Shown piece by piece: positions 31,279 to 43,465 of a stretch of DNA of 64,000 bases. Each line of letters opens with the position of its first letter. Within the stretch, counting starts at the first letter, position 1. The stretch covers positions 1,699,820 to 1,763,819 of the forward strand of contig SCFE01000067.1 of NCBI GenBank assembly GCA_004352715.1, written 5' to 3'. The translations under genes were made by a program, and so were the position numbers. Below the pieces are notes generated by a model, which was given only the letters and a program-made list of their open reading frames with translations, was not told the DNA's origin and did no database searches. This stretch comes from Hofstenia miamia (lineage: Eukaryota > Xenacoelomorpha > Acoela).

Positions 31279-31905
31279 GTGGAAGACCTCCCTCAAGTCG
31301 TGATCGGTGGCCTAAGAAAAAGGGCAGTGACAAAAGATGACGTCAAGNNNNNNNNNNNNNNNNNNNNNNNNNNNNNNNNNNNNNNNNNNNNNNNNNNNNN
31401 NNNNNNNNNNNNNNNNNNNNNNNNNNNNNNNNNNNNNNNNNNNNNNNNNNNNNNNNNNNNNNNNNNNNNNNNNNNNNNNNNNNNNNNNNNNNNNNNNNNN
31501 NNNNNNNNNNNNNNNNNNNNNNNNNNNNNNNNNNNNNNNNNNNNNNNNNNNNNNNNNNNNNNNNNNNNNNNNNNNNNNNNNNNNNNNNNNNNNNNNNNNN
31601 NNNNNNNNNNNNNNNNNNNNNNNNNNNNNNNNNNNNNNNNNNNNNNNNNNNNNNNNNNNNNNNNNNNNNNNNNNNNNNNNNNNNNNNNNNNNNNNNNNNN
31701 NNNNNNNNNNNNNNNNNNNNNNNNNNNNNNNNNNNNNNNNNNNNNNNNNNNNNNNNNNNNNNNNNNNNNNNNNNNNNNNNNNNNNNNNNNNNNNNNNNNN
31801 NNNNNNNNNNNNNNNNNNNNNNNNNNNNNNNNNNNNNNNNNNNNNNNNNTGGTAGTCAAAGTTGTTGGCAATTTGGTCTCTAAAGTTTTGCTGTCAGATT
31901 GCTAA
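31279..31905 (+). other. Gene-like segment interrupted by a gap, unidentified
   Basis: Before the gap the frame reads EDLPQVVIGGLRKRAVTKDD in a locally less AT-rich stretch; after it, VVKVVGNLVSKVLLSDC then a stop at 31903-31905. Whether the two sides share one frame is unknown because the 502-N gap may not be true to size. There is no ATG in the visible 5' part: a TAA precedes it in frame at 31268-31270. It could be an internal exon or the start of a retroelement gag. I do not recognise it. Confidence 0.3.
31348..31849. other. Assembly gap, 502 N
   Basis: Gap within the gene-like segment at 31.3-31.9 kb. Confidence 0.95.
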
Positions 31906-31915
31906 GTAAGTTAGT

Positions 31916-32677
31916 TCCGAATTTCTAAATTCATTAGCCTACTAAGTTTGTAGTATATTTGTTTGTTATTGCTCATTTTAGTTATTATTAACTAGTAAGT
32001 TAAAATAAAGTCGTTTTTATAAGTGTTGTTTTTCACACTTAAGTTATGTTAAATAGTTTATTGCAATTACTTTAACACTTTATTTTATTGTTTGTTTAAG
32101 CTCTTTGAATAATTGTGGTAAATTGTTCAAATCAGATTTAATTGTTGTTTTCATCCTGGTTGAATTCTAATTTGATAAAGTTCTTTAACTTGTTACAGAA
32201 TGAACGTTTCTGCTTAAAAGTTTTAGTGGATTAAGTAAAATACGTTGTGTTAATAAGAGTTAAATTAACATAGAGAGTTTAATCTTATTTTTGGTAAATT
32301 GTCAGAAATAAGAGCTGTCGCTAGAATAGTCTTTCCAGAATTCGACAGTACCGGAAAATTAAATTGCTAGGTAAAAATTATCTTTTTGGGAGAAATTCCA
32401 CTAATCCGTGACTGCACAAATAAATCGTTATTAGAAATACAAACCCCAAAACTATAAACGCCTAGCCAACGCAATTTTCTAACACTATGAGGGAACTCCA
32501 CAAAGAGTAGTCCATTGTCCATGCTCTCTTCGAATCACATGATCTTCACCGAGTTTTTCCTCCAAGATCCATCTTACTGAAAGAGCGAAATGTAGCAAGG
32601 TGTCTCGTATTGAAAAATGTTGTCAGTCACAAACAGAACTTATATGTGTATAGATAAATATTACCTAATAAAAAACG
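31916..32677. other. AT-rich DNA, nothing recognised
   Basis: No open frame of note. It includes AATAAA at about 32006 that could serve the preceding gene-like segment if that is real. Confidence 0.45.
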
Positions 32678-32921
32678 GTGCATAATTATTTATATACACA
32701 AACACATCACGTTAAAAATGTCATTCTCTATGAGCTGCCCTTTATAATGATTGAAAAAAAGAGGGAAACAAAGCTTTACCATCGAAATGTGATGTTTTTA
32801 ACTAAGTTTGCAGTATTATTAGTAATACTTCATTATTGTTGGCCATTTGGGACTATTAGAAAGATATACAATCTTAAAAATTTTCGAAAATGTAATATGT
32901 ATGAAATATGTCATTCTACAG

Positions 32922-33055
32922 GTAGCCATCATATGCGATGTCTTTGTGCAAAAGACACCAAGTGTCGCTCAAGTGGACGAATTTTCAATGCATTCTGTCA
33001 AAGTTACTCCAATTATTTTACTTTTGAATATGTTGACGCTACAATTGAAACTTGA
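32922..33055 (+). CDS. Candidate last exon, small cysteine-containing protein
   Basis: An open plus-strand frame of 125 codons starts at 32678, but the part from 32922 looks more like coding sequence. It follows TCATTCTACAG, a possible acceptor, and encodes about 44 residues with the pattern C-x-C-x5-C-x10-C (RCLCAKDTKCRSSGRIFNAF then C), ending at TGA (33053-33055). No upstream exon was found and no family is recognised. It may be a chance frame. Confidence 0.18.
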
Positions 33056-33068
33056 ATGGCCCCTTTAG

Positions 33069-33635
33069 AAAAAACTCAAACAAAATCCTCATAAAGACAA
33101 AAGTATAAACAGAATTTATGGAAAGAAAATTGCTGAAACATTCATACAAAGATTTAAGAAATATTGGTTTCGTATCTCATATTGAATTTTGAAGATATAT
33201 AATTGTCTGTTATTTTCTATTTTGTTTGCAGCAATTTTTATGATAATGTTAATATTTACATCTAAATTTAAGCACTAAATGTTTTTAATGCAATATTAGA
33301 TATGCAAAAAATTACCTTGAAATAGAAAAACCTTATCCAGTAGGTTCCTTTTTCACATTCAAATGAACTTTAGCAAAAATTATGACTTTCTAAGCAGCCT
33401 ATCTTATTTGTAGGCGTTAAACATTCAACAATCAATGCTTGTGATAAATTTTAAATACCGGATAAACAGACAATGTAAATATTTTAAAACACACTTGATA
33501 AAAATGTCGTATATTGTTAATTTTTTTATTAAAAAATCTACAAATGATCTAAATAATATGTCATTTTATGATAAAAACAGGTCCTGTCTGATAAAAATTG
33601 TGCAAATATAATTAAATATATCACATTCTGAATTC
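33069..33635. other. AT-rich spacer, nothing recognised
   Basis: No open frame or repeat boundary of note up to the inserted Harbinger-type element. Confidence 0.5.
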
Positions 33636-33638
33636 TAA

Positions 33639-34363
33639 GGCCCAGTTTATTACAGCCCGTGCAACACTCCCCGGTGTTTGTTTTTCAACGTGCGTTCATT
33701 ACAACCCTTCTAATTTGCACTGCTAGCCGTGCAAGATTTAAACACCCCGTGCATTCCTGAAAGCCGCGCTAATTGGGAGTGCAAGTTTGGTAATAAACCA
33801 ATCAGCGCGGTCGTCAAACATTTCTTTATTATAAGTTGATTATGTCAGACTGTACCGTTGTTGAGGCTATCAGTCCCAATAAACGTATTTGGACTTAAGA
33901 TGAAACAACAACGATGATAAAATTGCTTCTTGAATATAAGTGTACTTGTGAGGGCAAAGGTATTGATTTTGAATCTGATCCTGTTGCTCAATATGAATAC
34001 ATGTACTTGAGAATAGAACTAAAAATTTTTCCATAAATCTGATCGCTTTGTATAGCTAAAAATATGTCTAGGTTTGGGATATTCTCTTGTGTTCTTTAGA
34101 AACTGTTGTAGAATCATAATTAATGCAAAATACCTTTTTCTGCGTTTCCTTTTGTGGTTCCGCAGCAATGTTAATAATGAAATGATATTTCCTATGCATG
34201 CAAGCATAGTCGTTAGGAGAGGAATTTGTCTGCGTATTATCATGTTGATATTATTAATAAAGAGCCGTACAAGAATGCACGGCGTAATGAACACGCGAGG
34301 GTTGTGGTTAGAAAACCTACTTGAAATAATAAGCCTTTTGCACGGGCTGTAATAAACTGGGCC
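33639..34363 (+). mobile_element. PIF/Harbinger-type element with TAA target duplication
   Basis: The 725-bp element has 26-bp perfect inverted ends starting GGCCCAGTTTATTACAGCCC and is flanked by TAA on both sides (33636-33638 and 34364-34366), the 3-bp TWA duplication of PIF/Harbinger. Subterminal motifs such as GTTCATTAC and CGTGCATTC recur in inverted orientation near both ends. The middle holds a MYB/SANT-like remnant near 33880-34020. No transposase is left. It is noticeably more GC-rich at its ends than its surroundings. Confidence 0.85.
33880..34020 (+). pseudogene. MYB/SANT-like remnant of a Harbinger protein
   Basis: The frame reads a tryptophan then DETTTMIKLLLEYK, and further EGKGIDFESDP, resembling the start of MYB/SANT-like DNA-binding domains (W-T/S-x-E-E-T-x-x-L-I/L-E) found in accessory proteins of Harbinger transposons. 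A TAA sits directly after the Trp, and the helix with the second Trp is missing. Confidence 0.4.
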
Positions 34364-34366
34364 TAA

Positions 34367-35170
34367 GAGAAACCAATTAAATGATTGAATTTGCCGTTGA
34401 ATTTTGGAAACAGTTCAACAATTGATAAGGTTTCGTTAAAGCGTTTTTAGCGTTTTGATATTATGGATTTGAACTGGAAATAATTGTTTTAACAACAGAA
34501 TGAAGGAGACAACATCAGTCATGTCATGAAGTTTGACATTTTTGCCGGAATGACATTAGTGATGCTTTAAACTAAGTAAGATAATTCAATTTACTGATGA
34601 AGCCATGCTTGTCTCATATGCAAATGCAATCAAGACAATCAAGTTTCCAACCCTTAAATTCAAAAACTTTCTATCAATGGAGGAAGCGGGCAGTTCGGTT
34701 CGCAGCCCACGCACTCTCTTAAAAATTTGCCCCGCCCAAAGCTCAAATAGATTTTCAAAACTCGGTCAACTCCAAACATTTAGTCCAATTTGAGGATGTT
34801 GCCAAAAAAGGAACAAAGCTTCAGAAAAATAGAAAGTGTGTAGAAATACAACATAATTAATATATAATTGAGAGCTTAGTAGACTGTTGAAAACATGAGA
34901 AAAACACTGATAATATACGCGAAAATTACTTCAAAATATGCTTTTTTGCAAAATTAACTGAAAATTGACCACACTTTAGCCCAGAAAAAATTTTCCTCAA
35001 GAGTAACATAGAATGTGCCAGCATTAACACTATGGAATTAGTAATAATAATTTAATAATCTTAATTTATTTTTAAACCTTTTACAATACAAAAAAGCATA
35101 AGAATACTTTTTAAAGTTTAAAGTAAATTGTTTTTCTATAATTTCATTAAGTTGCAAATTGATTTTACTT
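34367..35170. other. AT-rich spacer
   Basis: Nothing recognised, except a short GC-rich patch around 34680-34740 (GCAGCCCACGCACTC, GCCCCGCCCAAAGC). Confidence 0.5.
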
Positions 35171-36291
35171 AGTTAAGAATTTTATTCTTTCAGTATCCAA
35201 ATAAGTTCTTTTCTTGGTGATAATTATAATTTAATTTTTTTCCTTAAATTCTTTAAAATTAGATTCATCTTTAATTTCAGGTGATAATTTGTTCTTCTTT
35301 TGATGTAATTTTGAAAAATATTTCTAGGGATTATAGTTATTGTAGATAGTCTAGTGAAAAAACATTGTAAATTCTTCGGATATATTTTTGATTGTTTTTT
35401 TCCCAAATGATAGCTAAACTCCAATTCAACGTTTTTTCTAACTTATTTTTTGATCGCTTAGGTAAGTTTGTCAACAGACATGATGAATATAAATACTGAG
35501 GCAGAATATATGATTTCATATCATTATTTTCCATTTGATTGGTATAAAGCTTTTTAACTTACAGAGGGTCTTGATCCCTTGAGCCTTTTTTTCATTATAT
35601 TATTAATATGTACTTTAAATATTAATTTGTTATCAAAACAATATCTAGGTATAAGATTATATTTTCTTTAATGTTTTTATTGTTTACTTGTAGACTTAAT
35701 TTCTCATCATTTGATTTGCTTAGGACCATGAACTTTGTTTTTTTTCAATATAAAGCTTCATTTTATTCTTATCGAAATATAAGATAGCTCTGTCTAATCC
35801 ATTGTGTAAATTTTCATATTTTCTTGCATACAATAAAGTTTCATCAGCATGCTATATGCACTTAAATTCATTATCAAGTTTGATGTCATCTACATATATG
35901 TTAAATAATAGGGGTCCTAGTACTGAACATGTGGGATTCCGTGGTTAATTGTCATTGAATGAGATGTTATGTTTTTAATTTTTACGTATTGTTTTTGTTA
36001 TTTAAATAAGATCTAATTAAATTTATTGCTGATTCTTCAAAATTGTATAGTTGTTGTAGTTTATTTATTAGGATATTATGATCAATTGAATTGAATGCCT
36101 TTGATAAATCTAGAGATAAAATGAATACACTTTGGTGTTTGTTAGTATATTTTTTCCAATTATCTAAACATGAATTAGGGCATCATTTGTTGATAAATTA
36201 TTTCTAAAACCAAATTGTAACGAACGAAGTAAATTATATTTCTCAATGTAATTGTTTATTTAGTTATATAATATTTTTTCAAATGTCTTAC

Positions 36292-36717
36292 TTAGAATTG
36301 GGAGTACTGAAATTGATCTAAAATTAATTGCGTCTTCAGTATCACTTTTTTATGTATAGGTATGATTTGTACTATTTTCAAATCATCCGGAGAGACACCC
36401 TCAGAAATACATTGGTTTAAAATACCACATAACTGTCTACGTAATATTGACATTGCTTGCTTTAAAAACCATGTTGGTAGTTTAGACAGCCCTTGTGATT
36501 TATTAACCTTTAGCTTTTGTGATATTTCATTAAAGTGATGTAAAGTTATGAAGCAAAAGTTAAATTGTTCTTTATACAGTAAATTATTGTGAATTTGCAT
36601 TTCATATATAGAGATAATATTATTTTTGGCATTAGTATAATTCCACAGATATTTGAATGTTTCATTAATTGTATTACCTATTTTTTGTTGATCATATATG
36701 ATTTCATTTTTATCCAT
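36292..36717 (-). pseudogene. LINE RT N-terminal part
   Basis: 141 open codons including LKVNKSQGLSKLPTWFLKQ and SPDDLKIVQIIPIHKK, equivalent to the K-S-x-G-x-D-x-(I/L)-P and A-x-V-x-P-(I/L)-x-K signatures of non-LTR RTs. The rest of the polymerase continues in other frames towards 35700. Confidence 0.75.
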
Positions 36718-37905
36718 TAATTATTTGATCTCTGAAGAATTATTATTGTTGAAAAATTTCGAAATAAATCTCCATTTTTATACTATGCTTTTATTTGCAA
36801 ATGGTAATTTCAAGAAATTGTGTACTCTTTTGCATTTGTTAGATACTTTGATTTTAATATATTTAAACTTGGTAAAATTTTTGTCATTTTTATCTTTACA
36901 GTAGTTTATGTACGCATTGTGTTTCAGTTTAATTAATTGCTTTGTTTTATTTGGTAACCGTTGCTTCTATTGAGATAATCCATTTTGATTCGTATTCTTT
37001 TTAACTTTTCCTAATGGGCATTGTTCATTAAAAAATAGTTTAAATTTTTAGTAATGAATCGCAATTTTTCATCAACAGTTGTTAAATTATAAAAAATCCA
37101 ATCTAAGCATAATAATTGGTTTTATAAAGTATTTTTGGTCGTAATTACTTCTGGAATAAACTTAGTGATGTTCTATTTATATTTTAATTGGCTTAATTCC
37201 TTATTTTTTGATTTCGCATGTTAATAGATGATCTGAAATCAAACAATCTGCTACAAAGTATTCAAGATTATTTGTTTATGTATATCGTAAATAATGTATT
37301 CTATTAATGAAAAACCTATTGTATGAATATGTGTTGGTATTAATTGGTTTCATATTATAGATATCTATCATATCATGAATATTTTTACGTTCTGTTGTAT
37401 TTAGATAATTTTGATTGTAATAACCCATTACATTAGCATAAGTGCAGTAGATATTTTTGAGGCTATGTTAACTTCTTTAAACATATTTTTTATAAATTCC
37501 TTATATTTTTGTCTATTACTACAATAACTAATGTTTATTAGCTTGGTATATCCATTTATCTTTATTTCAATCCATAGACTTTCCAATTTTGAAATCTTAC
37601 AATAAATATCTGTTATTTTTTGGTTTTAAGTGCTTCGGAACAGATAGGAGAACACCTCCACCTCTTATTTTTTTGTTAATGCATTGTTTCTACGTTTAGT
37701 GAAAAATAATAGAGTTTTATTTGAACTTCTTAGTTAATCATCATTTTTTAGCCATGTTTCTGTAATTCCAACAATAGAGTTTATATCAAAATTGTTTGTA
37801 ATACTTTGAAAGTTAATAATTATGTATTCAATTTCACATTTATTAAGATCTATTTTTTCTTTTAATTGGGTAAATGAAACGATGTCTTTGTGATTAGAGG
37901 TGGAT

Positions 37906-38409
37906 TTATCCATGCTTAGTCTTTAATCTTATAATTTGTAGTTGCTCTTTGTATAGAGAACATTCTTTGTTAAATGTATTATGATTTGTTGCGTTGTTAT
38001 TATATTTATTGGAGTTAAAACAATTTATGCAACAATGCTTATCTTTGTTATTTTTGTTTAAACATTCTTTGTAATTATGATTTTTCATGCTAATCATAAT
38101 TAATATCATTTACACATTAATTTTGTGTGTGACCAAATTTGCAACATTTTGATCACTGAAATACAACTTTGTAAACCTAAATCCTATTTTATTTTTTCGA
38201 AGTATTGATCTCACCTTTGAAGAAACCTTGAAGATCGCTTTTTTACAATTGTAATACTTGTTGGTGTATGCAAATATTAATGAAAGTTCTTCCTCCTTAC
38301 TTTCATTGAATAATTTATCGTTTGTTTCAATTAATTTGTTTTTGAAATAATCAAAATCTTCCCAATCTTTATACAATGGAATACTTGATAGTCTTATCTT
38401 CAATTCCAT
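37906..38409 (-). pseudogene. LINE ORF1 with zinc-knuckle cluster
   Basis: Two adjoining open stretches (38110-38409 and 37906-38109) in different frames. The second has Cys and His spacing like the CCHC knuckles of LINE ORF1 nucleic-acid-binding proteins and the closing ECSLYKEQ motif. The knuckle nearest the break is damaged. Confidence 0.6.
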
Positions 38410-39079
38410 TGAGAAGTTTAATGCATTATATTTAATTTTCGATAGTTCTTTCTCAATAATCTTGGTTTCGTAATCATTAGGACATTGCAGAATAATGTCA
38501 TTTTTATTTGAAATTGAGAGGTGTTCAATGATTGTATTACTACCATCAGTATTTTGATAATTTTAGCCATCCTTCTGTTGTAATAATTTGCTTGACACTA
38601 TGATTTTTTATTTGTGTACGTTTGCGGTAGGTGAACTTTTGGGGTATATTTATTGGGGAGAAGCTGTTGTGATTTTACACTTGAAGCACTATTGCTTAGA
38701 GTATCCTAGAATTCTTTCTTAGTTTTAGAAATTAAATTGGAGCATTCAATCTTGAATTGATTTGATATTAATTACAAATTCTAAATTTATAAATGAATTT
38801 AATAGATTGGTAAGTTTTCCTTTAATATCATTGGAATAAAGCATTATTACAAAATATAGTATGTAGCAAATGCTAAAAATGAGAATTGATACTTATATAA
38901 GCTTTCTCGACTTGTTAACTATACCAAAGTTTAACTCGGATTGTTTTGCGTTGAATATGATCGGTTCGGCCAGGTTTAGCTCGATACGATAACTTCACTA
39001 AATATTTTGCGCTCTCAAAATCTCTATCAGGTTTAAAGAAGAAACTACTAAGGAGTCAATATCTATTATCATTTATTGA

Positions 39080-39720
39080 TCTTTTAATAAAAATTCAGTA
39101 AAGGACAATAATATATCAGATAATGGTAACGGAAGAGAAAAATTTGAATGTCTTTAAGCATATGTACCAAGGTGACCACAAAAGATTTTTATTAAAGGAC
39201 CTATTGAAAATAGCTCTAACATCAGAAGCCAAACTTATATTTCTTTTTAATACCACGAGCTTAAATAATTTTACCTCTTTAACAAAAGACAGCGATTATT
39301 CCTTGAGAATACATCTGAATATACATCTGATGTTTCAAATGAGAAAATTATTGAATAGAAACAAAATTTCTACTAGTAGCAAATTCAATGAGATTATCAA
39401 CATAATTGGAAGTACATGCACCTGCTAGTGTTCTTGCTGAATGAATAATAAAGCAAATAAAAAAGGCTTATAGGTCAATTTGATCTATTGTCGCGCTTCT
39501 AGTGTTTGGCATCTTCTCCCAATGGAAAATAAGTTGAAGTTGTCTATAAATTAGAATGCACCTGTGATGCAGAACATGTTGGTCGAACTAGACGACATTT
39601 AGCTCCGATTGAATAGAACATAAACAAGAGTGGTTTTTGTGAACATTTAAAATAATGTGATAAGCTTATGGCCCACAAAATCCTATATCGTGAATATGGG
39701 ACACACTCTCTCTCATAAAG
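39080..39720 (+). pseudogene. Penelope-like element remnant, GIY-YIG end
   Basis: Plus strand. An open stretch at 39123-39428 ends with GSTCTC; further on, VVYKLECTCDAEHVGRTRRH around 39538-39600 fits the start of the GIY-YIG endonuclease at the C-terminus of Penelope-like retroelements (V-Y-K-x-x-C-x-C...Y-I/V-G-x-T-x-R). Frame is lost soon after. A related minus-strand piece lies at 62205-62430. Confidence 0.6.
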
Positions 39721-39859
39721 AATAGATACCTACAATTCAACTGTTGTGATGAGATTGAATATCATCTTAAACCTCATTTTATTTGTAATTAATTTAAATA
39801 AAAAAAATTCAGGTAATTTTTTAAACTAGCATTAATTGTCATGTAGTTATAACTTGAAA

Positions 39860-40689
39860 ATGACTCTATGAAGTCAAAATATATTGTTTTTTATTATTTG
39901 TTTTTACTGTATTTATAATAGATTGAATAACATTGTCTGTTCTGCATTGAGGAAATAATGAACAAAGAAATCGATTGTGACTACTTTGACTTACTGCCAA
40001 CGTAAGATAGAGATGGATATGAGCAGAAATTTAGTCCTAAGCCCAGAACGACCCGGTGCATTCAAATTACGGTCAATTTGGCTAATTTTAATTATCTTTA
40101 CTAAAAAAGGCTACATTAATGTTGGGTATGTTCGAGATTTATCCTAAAGTCTTCCTCGATATTGAAAAACCTAAAATGAATTTTAGAAGATCATAAGATA
40201 CTAATATAAAATTTCAAAATGGTAATTGTAGTATTAAGCTGCGATGATTTCGTTTTAGGAAATACTAGTAGTTGATTCTAGTCAACTTACACGTTTCACA
40301 GTGTTAATAAAGAAATGTTCAGCGACGGTTTGTAATTCAAATTCAATTGCAATTCATTATTATTGAAGTTTATAATGTTGCTTGCATGATAATTTTTACA
40401 CAATTGACAATTTTACTAAGCACTACCACTTCGATATCTATAATAGAAATAATTGTAATTTTTCTAGTTTTTTTAAAAGTCGTTTGCCTCAAATGAACTT
40501 AATTAACTTTTTATCAATTACTAACAGTCATAAAAGAATTTACCCTACCTGCGTCAAAATGGACCATTCTCCACCAAACTTGAATTTTAGATCAACAGCA
40601 GAAAACTTGATTGTGATAAACTTTGTTCCTCTGGGACTTATCTTGGCCTCAAACTTTATATGTACAAAAACCGAAATCTGATATTTGGC
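39860..40689. other. AT-rich intergenic DNA
   Basis: One 99-codon open frame at 40382-40681 without recognisable domain; probably chance. Confidence 0.5.
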
Positions 40690-40880
40690 TAAATTTGCTC
40701 CTCTGTAATGGTGAACATTTGTGCTGAAAACTATTTCTGTACATGAAATAAGCTATGCTATTCACAATTTTTCAATAAAATCTCCAGTTGTTAAATAGAT
40801 TCAAATTCGCCCCTTACCTAATGTTCAGGTAGCAAGGAGGTCTAAAATCCATGGGCGCAATAACTAATCTCGAGTATTTC
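40690..40880 (-). repeat. Interspersed repeat family A, inverted copy
   Basis: On the minus strand it reads GCGCCCATGGATTTTAGACC and later AAATGTTCACCATTACAGAG, matching the plus-strand copy at 30395-30575. Confidence 0.5.
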
Positions 40881-41139
40881 GTTAGTCTCAAAAACAACTT
40901 TCCACGCTCTGCTCAGTAGATTTGGCGCTAAGTCTAGGGCACACATCAGGGAGATCATGCGCACAATTTGATTGATTTTATCATTACTCACAAGATTTAT
41001 AATCTAAAACAGCAATGTTTTATCATTTTTTGTTGTTGCAGAAAATTTATCAACTTCAAGCACACATTAGAGAGATGGTTCCTAGCAGGGACGTACTCAG
41101 ATTTTCTGCCGAATCACATCTCAGTCATGATAAAATCAA

Positions 41140-41325
41140 TGACCAAAAGAAGGGTAAAGCTGAAATTTTTTGAAAATTTTGAAAAATAAAGACGCTAATA
41201 ATGTGCTTCCCCCCTTAGTTTTTAAAATTTTTTTACAATAAATTTTTTGATTTAACCAATAAAAGTTCATTTTGAAAACTTGACAATGAATATTTCACCA
41301 TGCCCCCTTGCGTACCCCACTGCTT
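41140..41325 (+). repeat. Interspersed repeat family B, copy 1
   Basis: Contains GACCAAAAGAAGGGTAAAG and ATTTCACCATGCCCCCTTGCG. A related copy lies at 51025-51215. No coding sequence. Confidence 0.5.
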
Positions 41326-42026
41326 CCTAGAGCAATTATGACACGCTACGTGCAGCATTTCCATAATGTGTTTGCCTAGAAGAGTGTGCGTTTACAAGAA
41401 CTCATGTGAAAGAAGAAGCATTCCTCTATTATGAGTAGGATATCTTTGAGTTTGTAAACTATGAACACTTAAAATTCTATTTTAGGCAATCAGTACAGAT
41501 GCTAAAAAACTCTCGTGAATTTGAAGCAATGGCCGTAGCAATTCAAACTCCCTTCCATGACAAAAGAAACTAGGTTACTTAAACCGAAAATATAATTTAA
41601 TCAAAAAGTTCACTGTTTTAAAGCATAATATCTTACCTGGCATTCAAATATAATCTGAATCATAAATTATGTAAGTTTGTAGTAAATAAGTGAATAATAT
41701 TATCTAATGGACATTGTTAAAAGCAAATACGAAGTGAGTCAGAAACAAGACAGATTTGATGTAACCTTGTAGCCAATACACATTTTTGAAATTCTTTTTG
41801 TTGTTCAAAAATAAACTATTTACAAATGAGAATCACACGATATTTAAATGCTTTTTCTTTATTCATGTTTGTATCTGTACATGTGATTACAGCATTCTAG
41901 GAAATATGTAATGCATTCAGTTTTCATAAATTATTATATATACAGTATGTGCAGTAAGCCGCGGCGCCATTAAGTCCTATGGAACTGGCACACTAATTGA
42001 AGAAATTGGGACCAAGTTTGCAGAAT
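41326..42026. other. AT-rich spacer, nothing recognised
   Basis: No open frame or repeat boundary noted before the hAT-type insertion. Confidence 0.5.
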
Positions 42027-42034
42027 ATTATTAG

Positions 42035-42841
42035 CAGGGCTGCTCAAAAACTATTGGTGGGAAAATGAATTGCCATTAATTGATTTTTTAGAACAACATT
42101 AATTGCCATTATTGCAATTGTTGTTTTTCTTTAAATAATAAAATTGAATTAATCATCCATTACACCTTTAAGCGTTATTTATTTAATTACAAGCAAAGCT
42201 AGTCGTCTGTCAGTTCAGGTTATCTACACACAAACTATTCTTGTGATCAATGGCGATTTGATAACTGTGGGTCAGTACTTTTTTGACCCAACCAAATCTC
42301 AAACCTTTCAAATTTATTTCAATTTCAATCTTTCAAATATATTATTTAATTGACACATTTATCTTAAAAATGAGTGCAAACGTCTGTCTAAATATATATT
42401 TGGATGATTTTAGATATATTTGGAAGGCTTGAGATTATGTTGGGTGAAAAAAGTGCCAAACCTCACTGTGCTTAGTTGCAGCAATTTTCAATTTGATGCT
42501 TCGAGAGTGTCACCTCTCAAAATGTTATTGAACAGTGCAGCGACTATGCATTGTAAAATAAATGTCATTGATGCTCATTTTTTCATAGATTATCATTCAC
42601 AGTGGTTTAGTATGCAAATCTAAAGGCATACCGGCGATTTAATTACACTTCACAAATATTTGAAGAATTTGTTATGAGAATACAATGAATTCATGAATTT
42701 CAGCAGTATCATATGTACTTCTAAAATGGCCATTAATTTTCCCTTAATGGCATTATAAATTATTATTTGCCCCATTTCCATTAATGGATATTTGAGAAAA
42801 TTGTTTTCCATTAAATTAAAATGAATATTTTAGCAGCCCTG
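42035..42841 (+). mobile_element. hAT-type MITE
   Basis: An 807-bp element with short inverted ends CAGGGCTGCT(C/A)AAA and AGCAGCCCTG. It is flanked by 8-bp copies ATTATTAG (42027-42034) and ACTATTAG (42842-42849), 7 of 8 equal, the 8-bp target duplication of hAT transposons. Near both ends short stretches such as TGCCATTAAT and its inverse recur. No transposase remains; an open frame at 42420-42623 is without recognisable domain. Confidence 0.82.
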
Positions 42842-42849
42842 ACTATTAG

Positions 42850-43463
42850 TAATTTGGGTCAACTGAAAACTATGCTGTGGGACCATAACGCTTTATGGTA
42901 CTGGGTTCAATTTCAATAGAATTTAATGGAAATAGAAACAGTAAATTCTTTCCTCACAGAATCCCAATATGCAGAAAAAGGTTAATCCACTTAAAGTAAT
43001 ATGTAGAACTAAAAACATTCAATTCTAGACATGCAAGTTAATAATGACGGTAATGGTGATAATAACAAAAGCAGGGTTGCACTGTTTTAAACAAGTGTTT
43101 TAAACAAAGAGGAAAAAAGTTGTTTAAAACATATTGACGAAAACAACAATGTTTCTTATGCTTTTACTTCAGGTACTGGTAAGTAAAATCTTTACTTGCT
43201 CTGTACACTGCTAGATGTCTAAAAAACTTCCAAGGTAATGTTATTCCGCGTAAATTTGGAACCCCTAATGAATGAAATATGTATATACAAATATATTGGC
43301 GCTTTGTAACACAAAATTGATATTTCAAATGCTTTCTTTATTTGTGAAAATTTATAGTGCAGAATTTTGACGCACTGTGGTTTTTCGATGCTATCAAGCG
43401 CTGTTATAACTTTTTAGTTTTCAAAAAACTTTGAAATTTAACATGTAAAATATAATATATATG
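42850..43463. other. AT-rich spacer, nothing recognised
   Basis: No gene or repeat boundary between the hAT-type and mariner-type insertions. Confidence 0.5.
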
Positions 43464-43465
43464 TA

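Larger units (their letters stand above)
35200..38720 (-). mobile_element. Decayed two-ORF LINE (I/Jockey-like layout)
   Basis: Minus strand. ORF1 lies around 38600-37906: open stretch 38110-38409 (IRLSSIPLYKDW...) followed by Cys/His clusters (NHNYKEC, CCINC, NHNTFNKEC) typical of zinc-knuckle ORF1 proteins. ORF2 starts about 37914 with endonuclease traces (SIVGITETWLKND near 37740-37780), then RT: NKSQGLSKLPTWFLK in 36292-36717, AFNSIDHNIL near 36090, and a Y/FADD region changed to HADET near 35850. Frames break many times. Its RT resembles the fragment at 13.3-14.6 kb. The tail near 35200 shows no clear 3' repeat. Confidence 0.8.

Noticed and set aside
32678-32921. N-terminal part of the 125-codon frame
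   Set aside because: Composition is like the surrounding AT-rich DNA and no signal peptide or domain is convincing; only the part after the acceptor-like site is kept as a weak candidate.
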